Source: Brevinema_A sp051647535 (GTDB lineage Bacteria; Spirochaetota; Brevinematia; Brevinematales; Brevinemataceae). Taken from it: a stretch of 8,644 nt of DNA. The stretch lies in assembly GCA_051647535.1 (NCBI GenBank), contig JBOFEA010000028.1, forward strand, positions 1-8,644. The letters run 5' to 3'. The notes under the pieces are model-generated. The model was not told the DNA's origin. It was given only the letters and a program-made list of their open reading frames with translations, and did not search any database. How positions within the stretch are numbered: position 1 is the first letter of the stretch; every line of letters starts with the position of its first letter. Made by a program: the position numbers and the translations under genes. Below are positions 1 through 6,757 of the stretch, one piece after another.

Positions 1-142
1 TTGAGGTTAAATCGAATAAAGTGTAAAAAAAGAAAGAACTCTACATTGATTTACACCATTCATAGGTGTTGGATTTATCCTGAAAGAATATTAAGTTTTT
101 AGATTAATTCAAGATATGAATGGATGAAAAAACATCTCACAA

Positions 143-174
143 TTTGGGCAACATACACAATTACAATATATTTG
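143..174 (+). promoter_or_regulatory. Bacteroides-type promoter for the XRE/NdpA operon
   Basis: A -33 box TTTG (143-146) and a -7 box TATATTTG (167-174) are separated by 20 bases, a full match to the Bacteroidetes consensus TTTG-N19-21-TAnnTTTG. Transcription would start near 181 and read the dead XRE gene and then the three-gene operon. A second -7-like box, TATCTTTG at 212-219, matches TAnnTTTG but has no TTTG at the right distance, so it is at best a weaker start. I see no gene in 1-142. Confidence 0.6.
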
Positions 175-192
175 TAAAAATATATTGTAATT
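159..192. repeat. Perfect 13-bp inverted repeat, likely operator
   Basis: The left arm AATTACAATATAT (159-171) and right arm ATATATTGTAATT (180-192) are exact reverse complements around an 8-base loop. The left arm and loop contain the -7 box of the promoter at 143-174, and the right arm covers the expected transcription start. The core ACAATATATT recurs as a half site at 203-212, next to the second -7-like box. A bound repressor would block RNA polymerase. The natural candidate is the XRE-type protein once encoded just downstream. The arms could instead form an RNA hairpin, but they are AT-only apart from one base pair and have no U-run. Confidence 0.55.
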
Positions 193-248
193 TAGACAGA
201 CAACAATATATTATCTTTGAACATAGATAAGCATTAATTAAAACAACA

Positions 249-431
249 ATAAACAAAATAAAATAAATACTGCAAGAGAAGGACATAAAACAAACTTGGT
301 TAGCTGAAAAATTGGGTAAGAGTTTCAAAATGGTAAACAACTATACTTGTAACCGCAGCCAACCATCTCTCATAATTATCCACGAGATAGCCACAATCTT
401 GCAAGTGGATATAAAGGATTTGATAAAATAA
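249..431 (+). pseudogene. Decayed XRE-family helix-turn-helix regulator
   Basis: Reading codons from 249 to the TAA at 429-431 gives a small XRE/Cro-type DNA-binding protein of about 60 residues. The helix-turn-helix core is visible: QTWLAEKLGKSFKMVN, then NRSQPSL, then a last helix ending VDIKDLIK. Two lesions break it with no frameshift. The expected start codon is ATA (249-251), and the sixth codon is TAA (264-266), where relatives usually have a Glu codon. The only later ATG in frame (330-332) lies inside the DNA-recognition region and would give a non-functional piece. It ends 22 bases before the first operon gene and sits directly after a promoter with a palindromic operator, so it was probably the operon's autoregulator. 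A near-cognate start at CTG 270-272 is possible but would still lose the first helix's beginning. Confidence 0.75.
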
Positions 432-453
432 TAACTTAAAATAAAATACTATT

Positions 454-1491
454 ATGGCAAGAGAGAGTGTACTATCAATTGCGGAAAAAGAATCAATTAG
501 TATCGACAATTTGATATTTCATATAATTATTACTGATGATGCCCTACCGACATTTCTGGATGAGATTGAGATTACGCACGAACAAAAACTTTTTTTTAAA
601 GAGCGTTTGTCGGATGCAGCACAAGGAAGGCAGTATGTTTTCACAAGTAAAGAACCTCCTGTAAAGAAGCTATGTAGAGAAATCCTATCTGCAAATGACA
701 AACGATTTATCGAAATATCTAAAGAATTAACAGCCGAATTTCATCGCACACATAGTGGGAATACTAATAACGGTGTCCTTATTGTTGCTAATGCATCAAC
801 CAATGTTAGGAAGTTGTTGTTTTTAATGAAGCTAGACCACAAGAAAGTGTATGAATATAAATTGAAAGGAGCTAAGGCACTTTTAGCAGAAGTAAAAAAC
901 ACTTTTATTGAAGATAAATCTGCAATACAAAAAGTTGCATTAATAGATATAAGTGACAAAGCAGTATGGGATGTTTTGGTTATGGATAGGAGTAAGCCTG
1001 GAAGTATTACCAGTTTCTTTGCAAAATTTCTATCAGTCGTACCCAGAGAAACTGAATCTGATTTAACAAAAAGACTTCAAAATGTAGCAAGAAAATGGGC
1101 TTCAGACAACGCAGAAATTATTGATCCCAATCAAGAACCGTCAGTGTACAAAAACAGAGCTAGGGATTATTTGATGAACGTAGATTTATTCGACACCGAA
1201 GCATATATTTCGGCTGTTGTTATTGACGACGATGAAAATAGGCGAGAGTTATTAAGGCAGTCATTAAGGCAACGTTTAGAGGAAGATGGTCTCGCTGGTC
1301 AGGAGTTTAAGCCCAAAAAAGAAGCATTAACACCTAGGGAACAGAGAAATATTAGACAAACAGCTGAAGGTGTAAAAGTTGAGTGGATGGGAGATATTAC
1401 GGCAAATAATATTCAAATTAATAAAATACCTGATCAAAATGGTGAGCAGACAATAATTATAAGAACAAGCCAAATATTTGATATTAGATAA
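454..1491 (+). CDS. NdpA-like (37-kDa nucleoid-associated family) protein, divergent
   Basis: A 345-residue soluble protein, first intact gene of a three-gene operon. I assign it to the NdpA/YejK-like nucleoid-associated family by pattern. It has an N-terminal strand with IDNLIFHII (residues 17-25), and a middle part with GVLIVANA, LLFLMKLDH and a long helix. Then follow VALIDIS and a segment resembling YejK's conserved core (DRSKPGSITSFFAKFLS, roughly residues 178-194), and a charged helical region around 260-300. The length fits the family. It is much diverged from the third gene of the operon, also an NdpA homologue, so the operon carries two unlike copies. NdpA proteins bind DNA and the nucleoid; the role here is unknown. 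The ATG at 454 follows an AT-rich leader without a Shine-Dalgarno, as is usual in Bacteroides. The family assignment is moderately sure. Confidence 0.6.
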   Translation: MARESVLSIAEKESISIDNLIFHIIITDDALPTFLDEIEITHEQKLFFKERLSDAAQGRQYVFTSKEPPVKKLCREILSANDKRFIEISKELTAEFHRTHSGNTNNGVLIVANASTNVRKLLFLMKLDHKKVYEYKLKGAKALLAEVKNTFIEDKSAIQKVALIDISDKAVWDVLVMDRSKPGSITSFFAKFLSVVPRETESDLTKRLQNVARKWASDNAEIIDPNQEPSVYKNRARDYLMNVDLFDTEAYISAVVIDDDENRRELLRQSLRQRLEEDGLAGQEFKPKKEALTPREQRNIRQTAEGVKVEWMGDITANNIQINKIPDQNGEQTIIIRTSQIFDIR

Positions 1492-1492
1492 T

Positions 1493-2911
1493 ATGTTCGA
1501 TAATTTATTTGACAAACTACTAAACGTAGAGCAAATCTCAAATAAAGAGAAATATAAAGAGAATTGGTCTTTTGTAAATATAGAAGGGAATGGTATTTCA
1601 AATTGTTCTTTTTTTATGGATTTACAAGAAGCTTTTGTGAATTTAAACTTAGAAGCCTCTATTACTTTTTTTGTTGATAATGAAAAGTGTAGTAGAGATA
1701 ATCTTCGAGAGATATTATCAGCATCAAACAATTGGAGGATTAATATTAATAAAAATGTTATTTTAACAAATACAGATAACGGATGTACGAATAACTTCTT
1801 TTATTCAAAAGACAGCTTCGTAAAATGGATAAAAAACTCAAACCCATTCTCGGTAGATTATTTTTTAAATGTATATCCAAAGATAAAAATACATGTGAAT
1901 GGATTGACAACTAACTTTGGAGGTTCTAATTTTGTCGTCTGTGGACACAGTCAAGATTTTTTTGCTAATAGTTGGGTGATACAAGATGAAAAAATAATTC
2001 AGAATCATATTCGTATTTTATGCGATTCTGAATTTATTATAATTCCTAATAGGCACTCTGTTTATTTTGGTGACGTTAATCAATACTCATTATACTTTTA
2101 TAGAAACTCAATATTAGTATTGTTGGCCGGGTTATGTAATGAGATTCAATCGGATGACAATGTCACCATAAGAGGATTTAGAAGATTGTCACTTCAATTG
2201 GGTTCATGTTATTGTGGCAAAGAGATTAGCAAAGAATATCAAGATTTACTTATTGATGCTATTCAGTGGATATATAGTGATAGTTCCAGATGTGATTTAA
2301 GGTTGAAATTACTTCTAGAAAGAATATCTCTAGATATCAATTTAACCTTACCATATATTAAGGGGGTATATAATGTAATAGAAGATGCTACAACTCAGGC
2401 AAAAGAACGTTTTTTATTTATCACATATGAAAGAAAAGATCAATATCAGAAGGAGCTAAAAGATTTATTGAAAGATTTAAAAAGTATATCAGATTTATAT
2501 TCAAGTAAAGTTAGAGCATTGTTAAGTAATCTACTTAGGGATGTACTTGCGGCGTTTATATTAGTTGGCATTACTTTATTTGCCAAAACATCCGAAATGA
2601 CACAACTAACCGACAACAAGTTAATAAGATATGTGTTTATTGCTTTTGGATTTTACTTTATAGTGTCAGTAATTTGCCAAGCTGTAACAGATGTATTTGA
2701 TATCATTAGAAGTAGAACTGAATTTGATTATTGGAAAAATATCACAAGAGAATATATGTCTCTTTTAGAATTTAAAAAGCACAAGTCAAAAACCATAAAC
2801 CCAAGGGCAAGAGGGTCAATAATAATATACCTTATAATTGCATCTCTATACGGTGTTGTTGCGTATATTTGCTTTAATTTCCCAAGCATTTGGCTAAAAA
2901 TAATTAACTAA
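1493..2911 (+). CDS. Membrane protein with C-terminal three-helix anchor, unknown function
   Basis: I do not recognise this family. The chosen ATG at 1493 gives 472 residues and begins one base after the upstream stop (TAATATG). A TTG start at 1478 would add five residues overlapping the first gene and is less likely. Residues 1-340 look soluble and mixed alpha/beta, with several cysteines (CGHSQ near 150; CYCG near 238) and a charged helical stretch (KDQYQKELKDLLKDLK) just before the membrane. Three hydrophobic segments follow: about 349-365, 380-400 and 442-464. A basic 40-residue cytoplasmic-looking link lies between the second and third. There is no signal peptide, so the large N-terminal part is probably cytoplasmic. 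Sandwiched between two NdpA-type DNA-binding proteins, it could be a membrane effector or anchor, which is inference only. Codon use is very AT-rich compared with the next gene. Confidence 0.7.
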   Translation: MFDNLFDKLLNVEQISNKEKYKENWSFVNIEGNGISNCSFFMDLQEAFVNLNLEASITFFVDNEKCSRDNLREILSASNNWRININKNVILTNTDNGCTNNFFYSKDSFVKWIKNSNPFSVDYFLNVYPKIKIHVNGLTTNFGGSNFVVCGHSQDFFANSWVIQDEKIIQNHIRILCDSEFIIIPNRHSVYFGDVNQYSLYFYRNSILVLLAGLCNEIQSDDNVTIRGFRRLSLQLGSCYCGKEISKEYQDLLIDAIQWIYSDSSRCDLRLKLLLERISLDINLTLPYIKGVYNVIEDATTQAKERFLFITYERKDQYQKELKDLLKDLKSISDLYSSKVRALLSNLLRDVLAAFILVGITLFAKTSEMTQLTDNKLIRYVFIAFGFYFIVSVICQAVTDVFDIIRSRTEFDYWKNITREYMSLLEFKKHKSKTINPRARGSIIIYLIIASLYGVVAYICFNFPSIWLKIIN

Positions 2912-2912
2912 T

Positions 2913-3953
2913 ATGATACAGTATCACAATATTAACATCAATAGCGTAAGCATACATATTGTAGGAAATAAAAATAACGATGAATCTATAACTACATCAC
3001 GTTCAGAACTATGTATAAATGAAAATAAAAAAGTTGTGTTGATTAATTATCTCCTTAAATCATTCATTAACTGTCAAGAATATTATGAATTGTACCACGA
3101 GAGCGATATAGAATTGAATGTAGTATACGCATATGCTTCTAAGATATTCGGAAACTCGGAGTCATTGCACGAGCATTCAATAAATCTTGCCAAACATCTT
3201 TACGAACAGAGTACACATCCTAAAATTAAAGGTGGCGAGTTTTATGTTGTTTATTTCAAAGATTGCATAATTGACGGCGAAACTGTTGATGCGGTTGGAT
3301 TGTTTAAATCAGAGAATAAAGATACATTTCTAAAAGTGTATCCTTCTGGAGAAGGATTTGAAGTAGAGAGCCAACAAGGAGTCAATATAAATAAGCTCGA
3401 TAAAGGATGTCTTATTTTCAATACTGAAAAAGAAAATGGCTATATTGTTGCAGTGGTAGATAATACGAACAAAGGTGCAGAAGCACACTATTGGATTGAC
3501 GATTTCCTCCACATTCGCCAGCGCAAAGATGAGTATTATAACACTCAAAATGTGATGTCGCTTGCCAAAAAATTTGTTGCGAAAGAGCTGCCTAAAGAAT
3601 TTGATGTTTCAAAAGCTGATCAAGCAGAATTGCTGAACAAGACAACCAAATTCTTTAAAGAGAAAGACACCTTTGATATGGATGAGTTCACAAATGAAGT
3701 GATGGCTCAACCTGAAGTTATTGACAGCTTCAATCGCTATAAAGACAGTTACCAACAAGATAGAGAGATTGAGATTTCAGATAGTTTCGTAATTTCAGAT
3801 ACCGCAGTTAAGAAACAGGCACGAGCTTTCAAAAGCGTTATTAAACTTGATAAGAATTTCCATATCTACATCCACGGAGACAGACAGTTGATTGAGCAGG
3901 GAGAAGATAATAAAGGTAAGTTTTATAAAGTTTATTATAACGAAGAACATTAG
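2913..3953 (+). CDS. Nucleoid-associated protein, NdpA/YejK (37-kDa) family
   Basis: A 346-residue protein, full length for the family. Family features visible are: an N-terminal strand segment SVSIHIVGNK (residues 11-20) followed by a short acidic loop; a helical stretch ending LAKHLYEQSTHPKIKGGE; paired strands EFYVVYFKD and AVGLFKSE; LIFNTEKENGY; the VVDN/HYWIDDFL motif near residue 194; and a C-terminal strand pair around FHIYIHGDRQLIEQG. Family members bind DNA non-specifically in the nucleoid; E. coli YejK has also been linked to topoisomerase IV. The gene starts one base after the membrane-protein stop, again TAATATG, so translation is probably coupled. In Bacteroides this family is common in accessory regions. 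It looks intact, and is less AT-rich than the gene before it, which suggests a different history. Transcription may continue into the decayed gene downstream, as no terminator is visible. Confidence 0.8.
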   Translation: MIQYHNININSVSIHIVGNKNNDESITTSRSELCINENKKVVLINYLLKSFINCQEYYELYHESDIELNVVYAYASKIFGNSESLHEHSINLAKHLYEQSTHPKIKGGEFYVVYFKDCIIDGETVDAVGLFKSENKDTFLKVYPSGEGFEVESQQGVNINKLDKGCLIFNTEKENGYIVAVVDNTNKGAEAHYWIDDFLHIRQRKDEYYNTQNVMSLAKKFVAKELPKEFDVSKADQAELLNKTTKFFKEKDTFDMDEFTNEVMAQPEVIDSFNRYKDSYQQDREIEISDSFVISDTAVKKQARAFKSVIKLDKNFHIYIHGDRQLIEQGEDNKGKFYKVYYNEEH

Positions 3954-3970
3954 TCCGTAAGCCAATATGA

Positions 3971-4548
3971 ACGAAGAAGAGGATTATTCGTGGAGTCAAG
4001 AGCTTCGAGATTGGGAAAAACGACAATGGGCTAGTGCCTCCTCAATCGACTATTCTGCAATGGATAGCTGCTAGAGTGATGCACGAAATAAAATTATAGC
4101 ACCCGTATTCAAACGCCTTGGCATTATCGACCAATGGGGTAACGGCTTATTGCTTATTGCTGACGAAATGAAAGAATATCCGGATATTGAACTTCGCTGG
4201 AAAGAAGTCGGATTATCATTTCAATTATAGTTTGTAAAATTGAACTATGTCTCTGAATTAACCGAAAGGCAAGAGTTACAAAAGCAAAGTTTATATTCTG
4301 AAATCCTACAATATTTGATGATTGAAGCTCAATCAAGGCAAGAACTGTCAAATGCTTTAGGTCAAAAGAAAGTATCAGGACAACTAAATAAAGTCATTCA
4401 AAAGTTACTTGAACAACGACTAAAAGAACAAACAATACCAGATATACCAAATCACCCATCGCAAAAGTTTAGACTAACAAAGCTTGGAGTAATGTTTGTA
4501 GAGTTGCTAAAATCGAACGAACGATGTAAAATCATACTTTGTACATAG
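3971..4548 (+). pseudogene. C-terminal remnant of an AlbA/HATPase-type ATP-binding protein
   Basis: From about 4042 one frame reads SIDYSAMDSC, stop, SDARNKIIAPVFKRLGIIDQ and WGNGLLLIADEMKEYP. This is the conserved C-terminal half of the AlbA_2/RecG-like ATP-binding regulators common in Bacteroides. It is followed by a winged-helix tail (residues such as RQELSNALGQKKVSGQLNKV and QKFRLTKLGVMFVELL) ending at TAG 4546-4548. Two in-frame TAG codons (4072-4074 and 4228-4230) fall where the family has Gln. Upstream of 4042 the matching reading appears to be one base out of frame (GLVPP before SIDY), as if one T were lost at CCT-TCA. Upstream of that the homology is uncertain. The entire N-terminal DNA-binding and ATPase half is missing. 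A TTG-started 102-codon ORF from 4240 is only the tail. It lies 17 bases after the NdpA-family gene but is not part of a working operon. Confidence 0.75.
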
Positions 4549-4575
4549 TTACAGGAGTTTTAGAGCATACACCCG
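4547..4575 (+). repeat. 29-nt direct repeat, copy A
   Basis: This copy matches 4890-4918 at 27 of 29 positions in the same orientation; the two differences are A versus G. Its left edge overlaps the stop codon of the decayed ATP-binding gene. The inner octamer GAGCATAC (4563-4570) has an exact reverse complement at 4671-4678. Confidence 0.75.
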
Positions 4576-4889
4576 TGAATGAACTTTTTTATCCTGAAAG
4601 CATAATTTATCGGTAACCGCGGCGTTAAATCCTGAACCGGAATGGGTGAAGGAATCTACCCGTGGAAAAGGTATGCTCGTACTTACCACAACCCCGAAGG
4701 TGGTTGTTTGTATATATAAATCAACCAGCTAACGTGCAAAAAATCACTTTCCAGAAAAATGCCGATACTACAAATACCCACAAAAGGTAATAATGGGAAT
4801 GTATTTTGTAGGGGTTTCCGGTGGGAACCCGTAGTGCAAAACAAACTTAAACCTCAATACCAACCATAAAAGAAAATCTTTCCACAAAG
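4576..4889. other. Noncoding segment with hairpins between direct repeats
   Basis: These 314 bases contain no plausible gene on either strand. They hold at least two good hairpins. One is at 4688-4707 (ACAACCCC, loop GAA, then GG-T-GGTTGT with a bulged T). The other is at 4812-4830 (GGGTTTCC, loop GGT, GGGAACCC, one G-U pair). A weaker stem joins ATGGGT near 4642 to ACCCGT near 4658. The local GC content exceeds that of the surrounding DNA. It could be a structured RNA, a recombination or transfer site, or the remnant of a small mobile element bounded by the 29-nt repeats. The sequence does not decide between these. Confidence 0.4.
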
Positions 4890-4918
4890 AGTTACGGGAG
4901 TTTTAGAGCATACGCCCG
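4890..4918 (+). repeat. 29-nt direct repeat, copy B
   Basis: This is the second copy of the repeat at 4547-4575, 343 bases downstream and in the same orientation, with two transitions. It lies in noncoding DNA about 80 bases before the IS256 transposase remnant. The 4919-4996 stretch between them shows nothing I can identify. Confidence 0.75.
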
Positions 4919-4975
4919 AAAAATAACAAATTGAATGCTTTCCCTTTTCCCTCTAAATAAAGCGCAGTTTAACAA

Positions 4976-5188
4976 TTGCCGATTTCCGACTATACGACCT
5001 TGCTGATAAGTGACGAAATAAAGTTTTCGATTACACATAAACTTTCATTCCCTAATGACGATGCCCTAAAAAAAGCAGTTTTCCTTGCATTAGGTGAAAT
5101 TGAAAGGAAGTGGACAATGCCTGTTAGAGATTGGGGATTGATTATGAATCAATTTATCTGTATCTTTGATAAAAGGGTCCAGATATAA
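4976..5188 (+). pseudogene. 3' fragment of IS256-family transposase
   Basis: The reading ending at TAA 5186-5188 contains SFPNDDALKKAVFLALGEIE, then RKWTMPVRDWG and MNQFICIFDKRV. This is the typical last 50-60 residues of a mutator-type (IS256) DDE transposase. Family members are about 400 residues, so the catalytic part is gone. Recognisable similarity begins only near 5000; the first codons after 4976 are probably unrelated sequence picked up at the deletion boundary, with an in-frame stop at 4970-4972. The matching IS end follows 30 bases after the stop. No left end is found in the window, so this is an immobile relic. It converges on the minus-strand nuclease gene. Confidence 0.7.
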
Positions 5189-5218
5189 TTACTTAAAACT
5201 GAACCCTGCTATTTTCTA

Positions 5219-5243
5219 TTTACACAAAATTCTGGACACTGTC
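5219..5243 (+). mobile_element. Right terminal inverted repeat of an IS256-family relic
   Basis: The sequence TTTACACAAAATTCTGGACA followed by CTGTC lies just after the transposase stop. It has the form I associate with the ends of Bacteroides IS256-type elements. Its reverse complement, which should mark the left end, is absent from the window, consistent with a large deletion. The exact outer base cannot be fixed without a full element for comparison. Confidence 0.5.
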
Positions 5244-5312
5244 TATTTAAACTTGCGTATTGCATCTATCAGCACAACTGTCACCAAACCATTTGTTACA
5301 CGTTCGTACTTT

Positions 5313-6215
5313 TTATAGTTGATAAAAGTTTACATAAATATTACCAGTTTCACTAGCTTTTCTTCTTTTTCTAAATAGCAAATCTGTGAAGCTTACCCGT
5401 CCTTCAAGTATTGCAGTAATATCAGCTCCGTCCATAATGATTATTGATTTAAAATCTGGTGAAATCGCTTCTTTCGTCACACCATCAATTGTAACCATTA
5501 ATCCCACGGCTGTTTTAAATTTCTTCTCAACTTTAAAACAAAAGGTCGCTAGGTCACCTCTATCAACTTGTCGCTTCCATTTTGCTTCAAGCAAATAGTC
5601 TGTACCTTGAAAGGTGAATGACCCATCAATTTGTTCGCCGTAATTTTTAAAAGAACCTTTTGGTTCTAGCTCATAAAGTAGAAGTAAATCGTAAAGAAAT
5701 TTTTCTAAACTAAATCCTCGCTTTTGTTGATTTGTCTCCCTTGCTAATTCAAAAAATCTATCTTTTAATTGAGAGAGCTCTTCTTCTAGCGATTTACTCT
5801 TAATGATTTTTTGCTCTGCTTCACGTCTTCTTTGTTCTGCTTCATTTTGTTCTTTTGTCTTTTCAATATATCCTATCGTGTGTTTTCTTAAATTTAGAAC
5901 AGCATCTTTTGCTTTTTTTGTTTTAGAGCCATCTTCGTCCCAAAATTTTAGTTTTTCAAAGTCATCAAAGTCAGTTACAGCAAGTAGTAAATTAAGGAGA
6001 TCGGTCTTGTAAATGTCTTGTCTACTTAGCATTCTATCTATTAATTCTCTTACTATCTGTCTTTTGGTCCCATCCCAATTTAATGTTCCGACGATTGCAT
6101 TGTGTTCGATAGATATTTTAATGAAGTCTTGTAAGTTTTCTTTTTTCCAATAAATGACTGCAAGAGCTTCCTTTAATGATAAAATAGCTTGTGGCGAAAA
6201 TTTATTAACGTTCAT
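5313..6215 (-). CDS. PD-(D/E)XK restriction-type nuclease with helical N-terminal domain
   Basis: A 300-residue protein in three parts. Residues 1-115 are a helical module beginning SPQAILSLKEALAVIYWKKE. This type of module is found at the N-terminus of several defence effectors and resembles the AbiJ N-terminal class, although that link is tentative. Residues 115-165 form a charged coiled coil. Residues 165-285 are a Mrr-like catalytic domain with RGFSLEKFLYDLL (E171), GEQIDGSF (D197) and YLLEAKW (E210-x-K212), so the D...E-x-K metal-binding site looks complete. It should cut DNA, probably under a restriction or abortive-infection logic. No methyltransferase is in the window. It is the last gene of a minus-strand group, starting 71 bases after the Panacea gene's stop. 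That gap has no clear promoter, so read-through from upstream is likely. Confidence 0.75.
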   Translation of the reverse strand: MNVNKFSPQAILSLKEALAVIYWKKENLQDFIKISIEHNAIVGTLNWDGTKRQIVRELIDRMLSRQDIYKTDLLNLLLAVTDFDDFEKLKFWDEDGSKTKKAKDAVLNLRKHTIGYIEKTKEQNEAEQRRREAEQKIIKSKSLEEELSQLKDRFFELARETNQQKRGFSLEKFLYDLLLLYELEPKGSFKNYGEQIDGSFTFQGTDYLLEAKWKRQVDRGDLATFCFKVEKKFKTAVGLMVTIDGVTKEAISPDFKSIIIMDGADITAILEGRVSFTDLLFRKRRKASETGNIYVNFYQL

Positions 6216-6286
6216 ATTGAGATGTGTTTACTGTTTAGTGCTTGGTATGACTCATTACGATTTGCAGATCAGCACCAACCCGTTTA

Positions 6287-6757
6287 TTACCTAGAGTTAT
6301 TATTATTGAATTCTATTGCAAGTTGAACTAAATTTAGACTTGAATACTTTAAGTTTACTTTGATTGGATAAGATGAATAAACTAAGTTTATAAAATCGCT
6401 CCAATTTAAATTATAAGTATAGTTAATAAATCGATTTGCAACGAGTTGAATACTTTCTTCAAGAATAATTGGCTCTCTATTTTTTAAGGTAAATTTATCT
6501 GTTATACCATCAAAAGAGTTCCTGTAACTTGCAACTTCGAATACATCAGGCTTTTTCTTCATTAGTTCTATAACATCATTGACATATGGACCATAATGAT
6601 TGTAAATCCAGTGAATGTCTGTATATTGACGCCCATTTTCTATCGTATATCGCCAATCAATTAAATAAATTAGTTTCACTAATCGAGGTTTAGATAGTTC
6701 AATTGGATTTGGATAGTTCAATAAAATGTATCTAATTATCTTTTCAAGATTGCTCAT
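6287..6757 (-). CDS. Panacea/SocA-type (DUF4065) protein, probable antitoxin
   Basis: A 156-residue protein with the Panacea (SocA, DUF4065) pattern: an N-terminal helix, then LSKPRLVKLIYLIDWRY (residues 21-37), GRQYTDIHWIYNHYGPYV (42-59) and a following helix. Panacea domains are known as a shared antitoxin module that neutralises many unrelated toxins encoded beside them. Its ATG overlaps the stop of the upstream gene (ATGA at 6757-6754), so the two are translationally coupled. The neighbour, a membrane protein with a GAF-like domain, is therefore the first candidate for the neutralised partner. The nuclease 71 bases downstream is the second. The C-terminal third (residues 100-156) is less conserved in appearance and could hold the partner specificity. 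The family call is firm; the antitoxin role is inferred from context. Confidence 0.75.
   Translation of the reverse strand: MSNLEKIIRYILLNYPNPIELSKPRLVKLIYLIDWRYTIENGRQYTDIHWIYNHYGPYVNDVIELMKKKPDVFEVASYRNSFDGITDKFTLKNREPIILEESIQLVANRFINYTYNLNWSDFINLVYSSYPIKVNLKYSSLNLVQLAIEFNNNNSR

Noticed and set aside
74..86. 13-base exact match TTTATCCTGAAAG also at 4588-4600
   Set aside because: About one chance match of this length is expected in a window this size, and nothing around the copies agrees.
1478..1492. TTG start for the membrane protein, five codons upstream and overlapping gene 1
   Set aside because: The ATG at 1493 follows the stop by one base, exactly as at the next junction, so it is the better start.
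1327..1731. 134-codon minus-strand ORF across the gene 1-gene 2 junction
   Set aside because: It is antisense to two well-supported genes, low in complexity and without recognisable domains; a shadow.
3967..4074. 35-codon ORF after the NdpA-family gene
   Set aside because: Its second part is the ATP-binding remnant and its first part is probably the wrong frame across a one-base deletion; no family resemblance.
3951..4548. Genome-wide amber recoding
   Set aside because: TAG serves as a normal stop for the NdpA-family gene and for IS66 tnpA followed directly by the tnpB ATG; decay by C-to-T explains the rest.
4556..4570. GTTTTAGAGC-like string in the 29-nt repeat, resembling a type II CRISPR repeat start
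   Set aside because: There are only two copies 343 bases apart, with no spacer-sized periodicity, no further copies and no cas genes in the window.
5303..5330. Terminator between the IS256 relic and the nuclease gene
   Set aside because: The only inverted repeat there is short, AT-only and interrupted, and lies partly in the nuclease 3' end; too weak to call.
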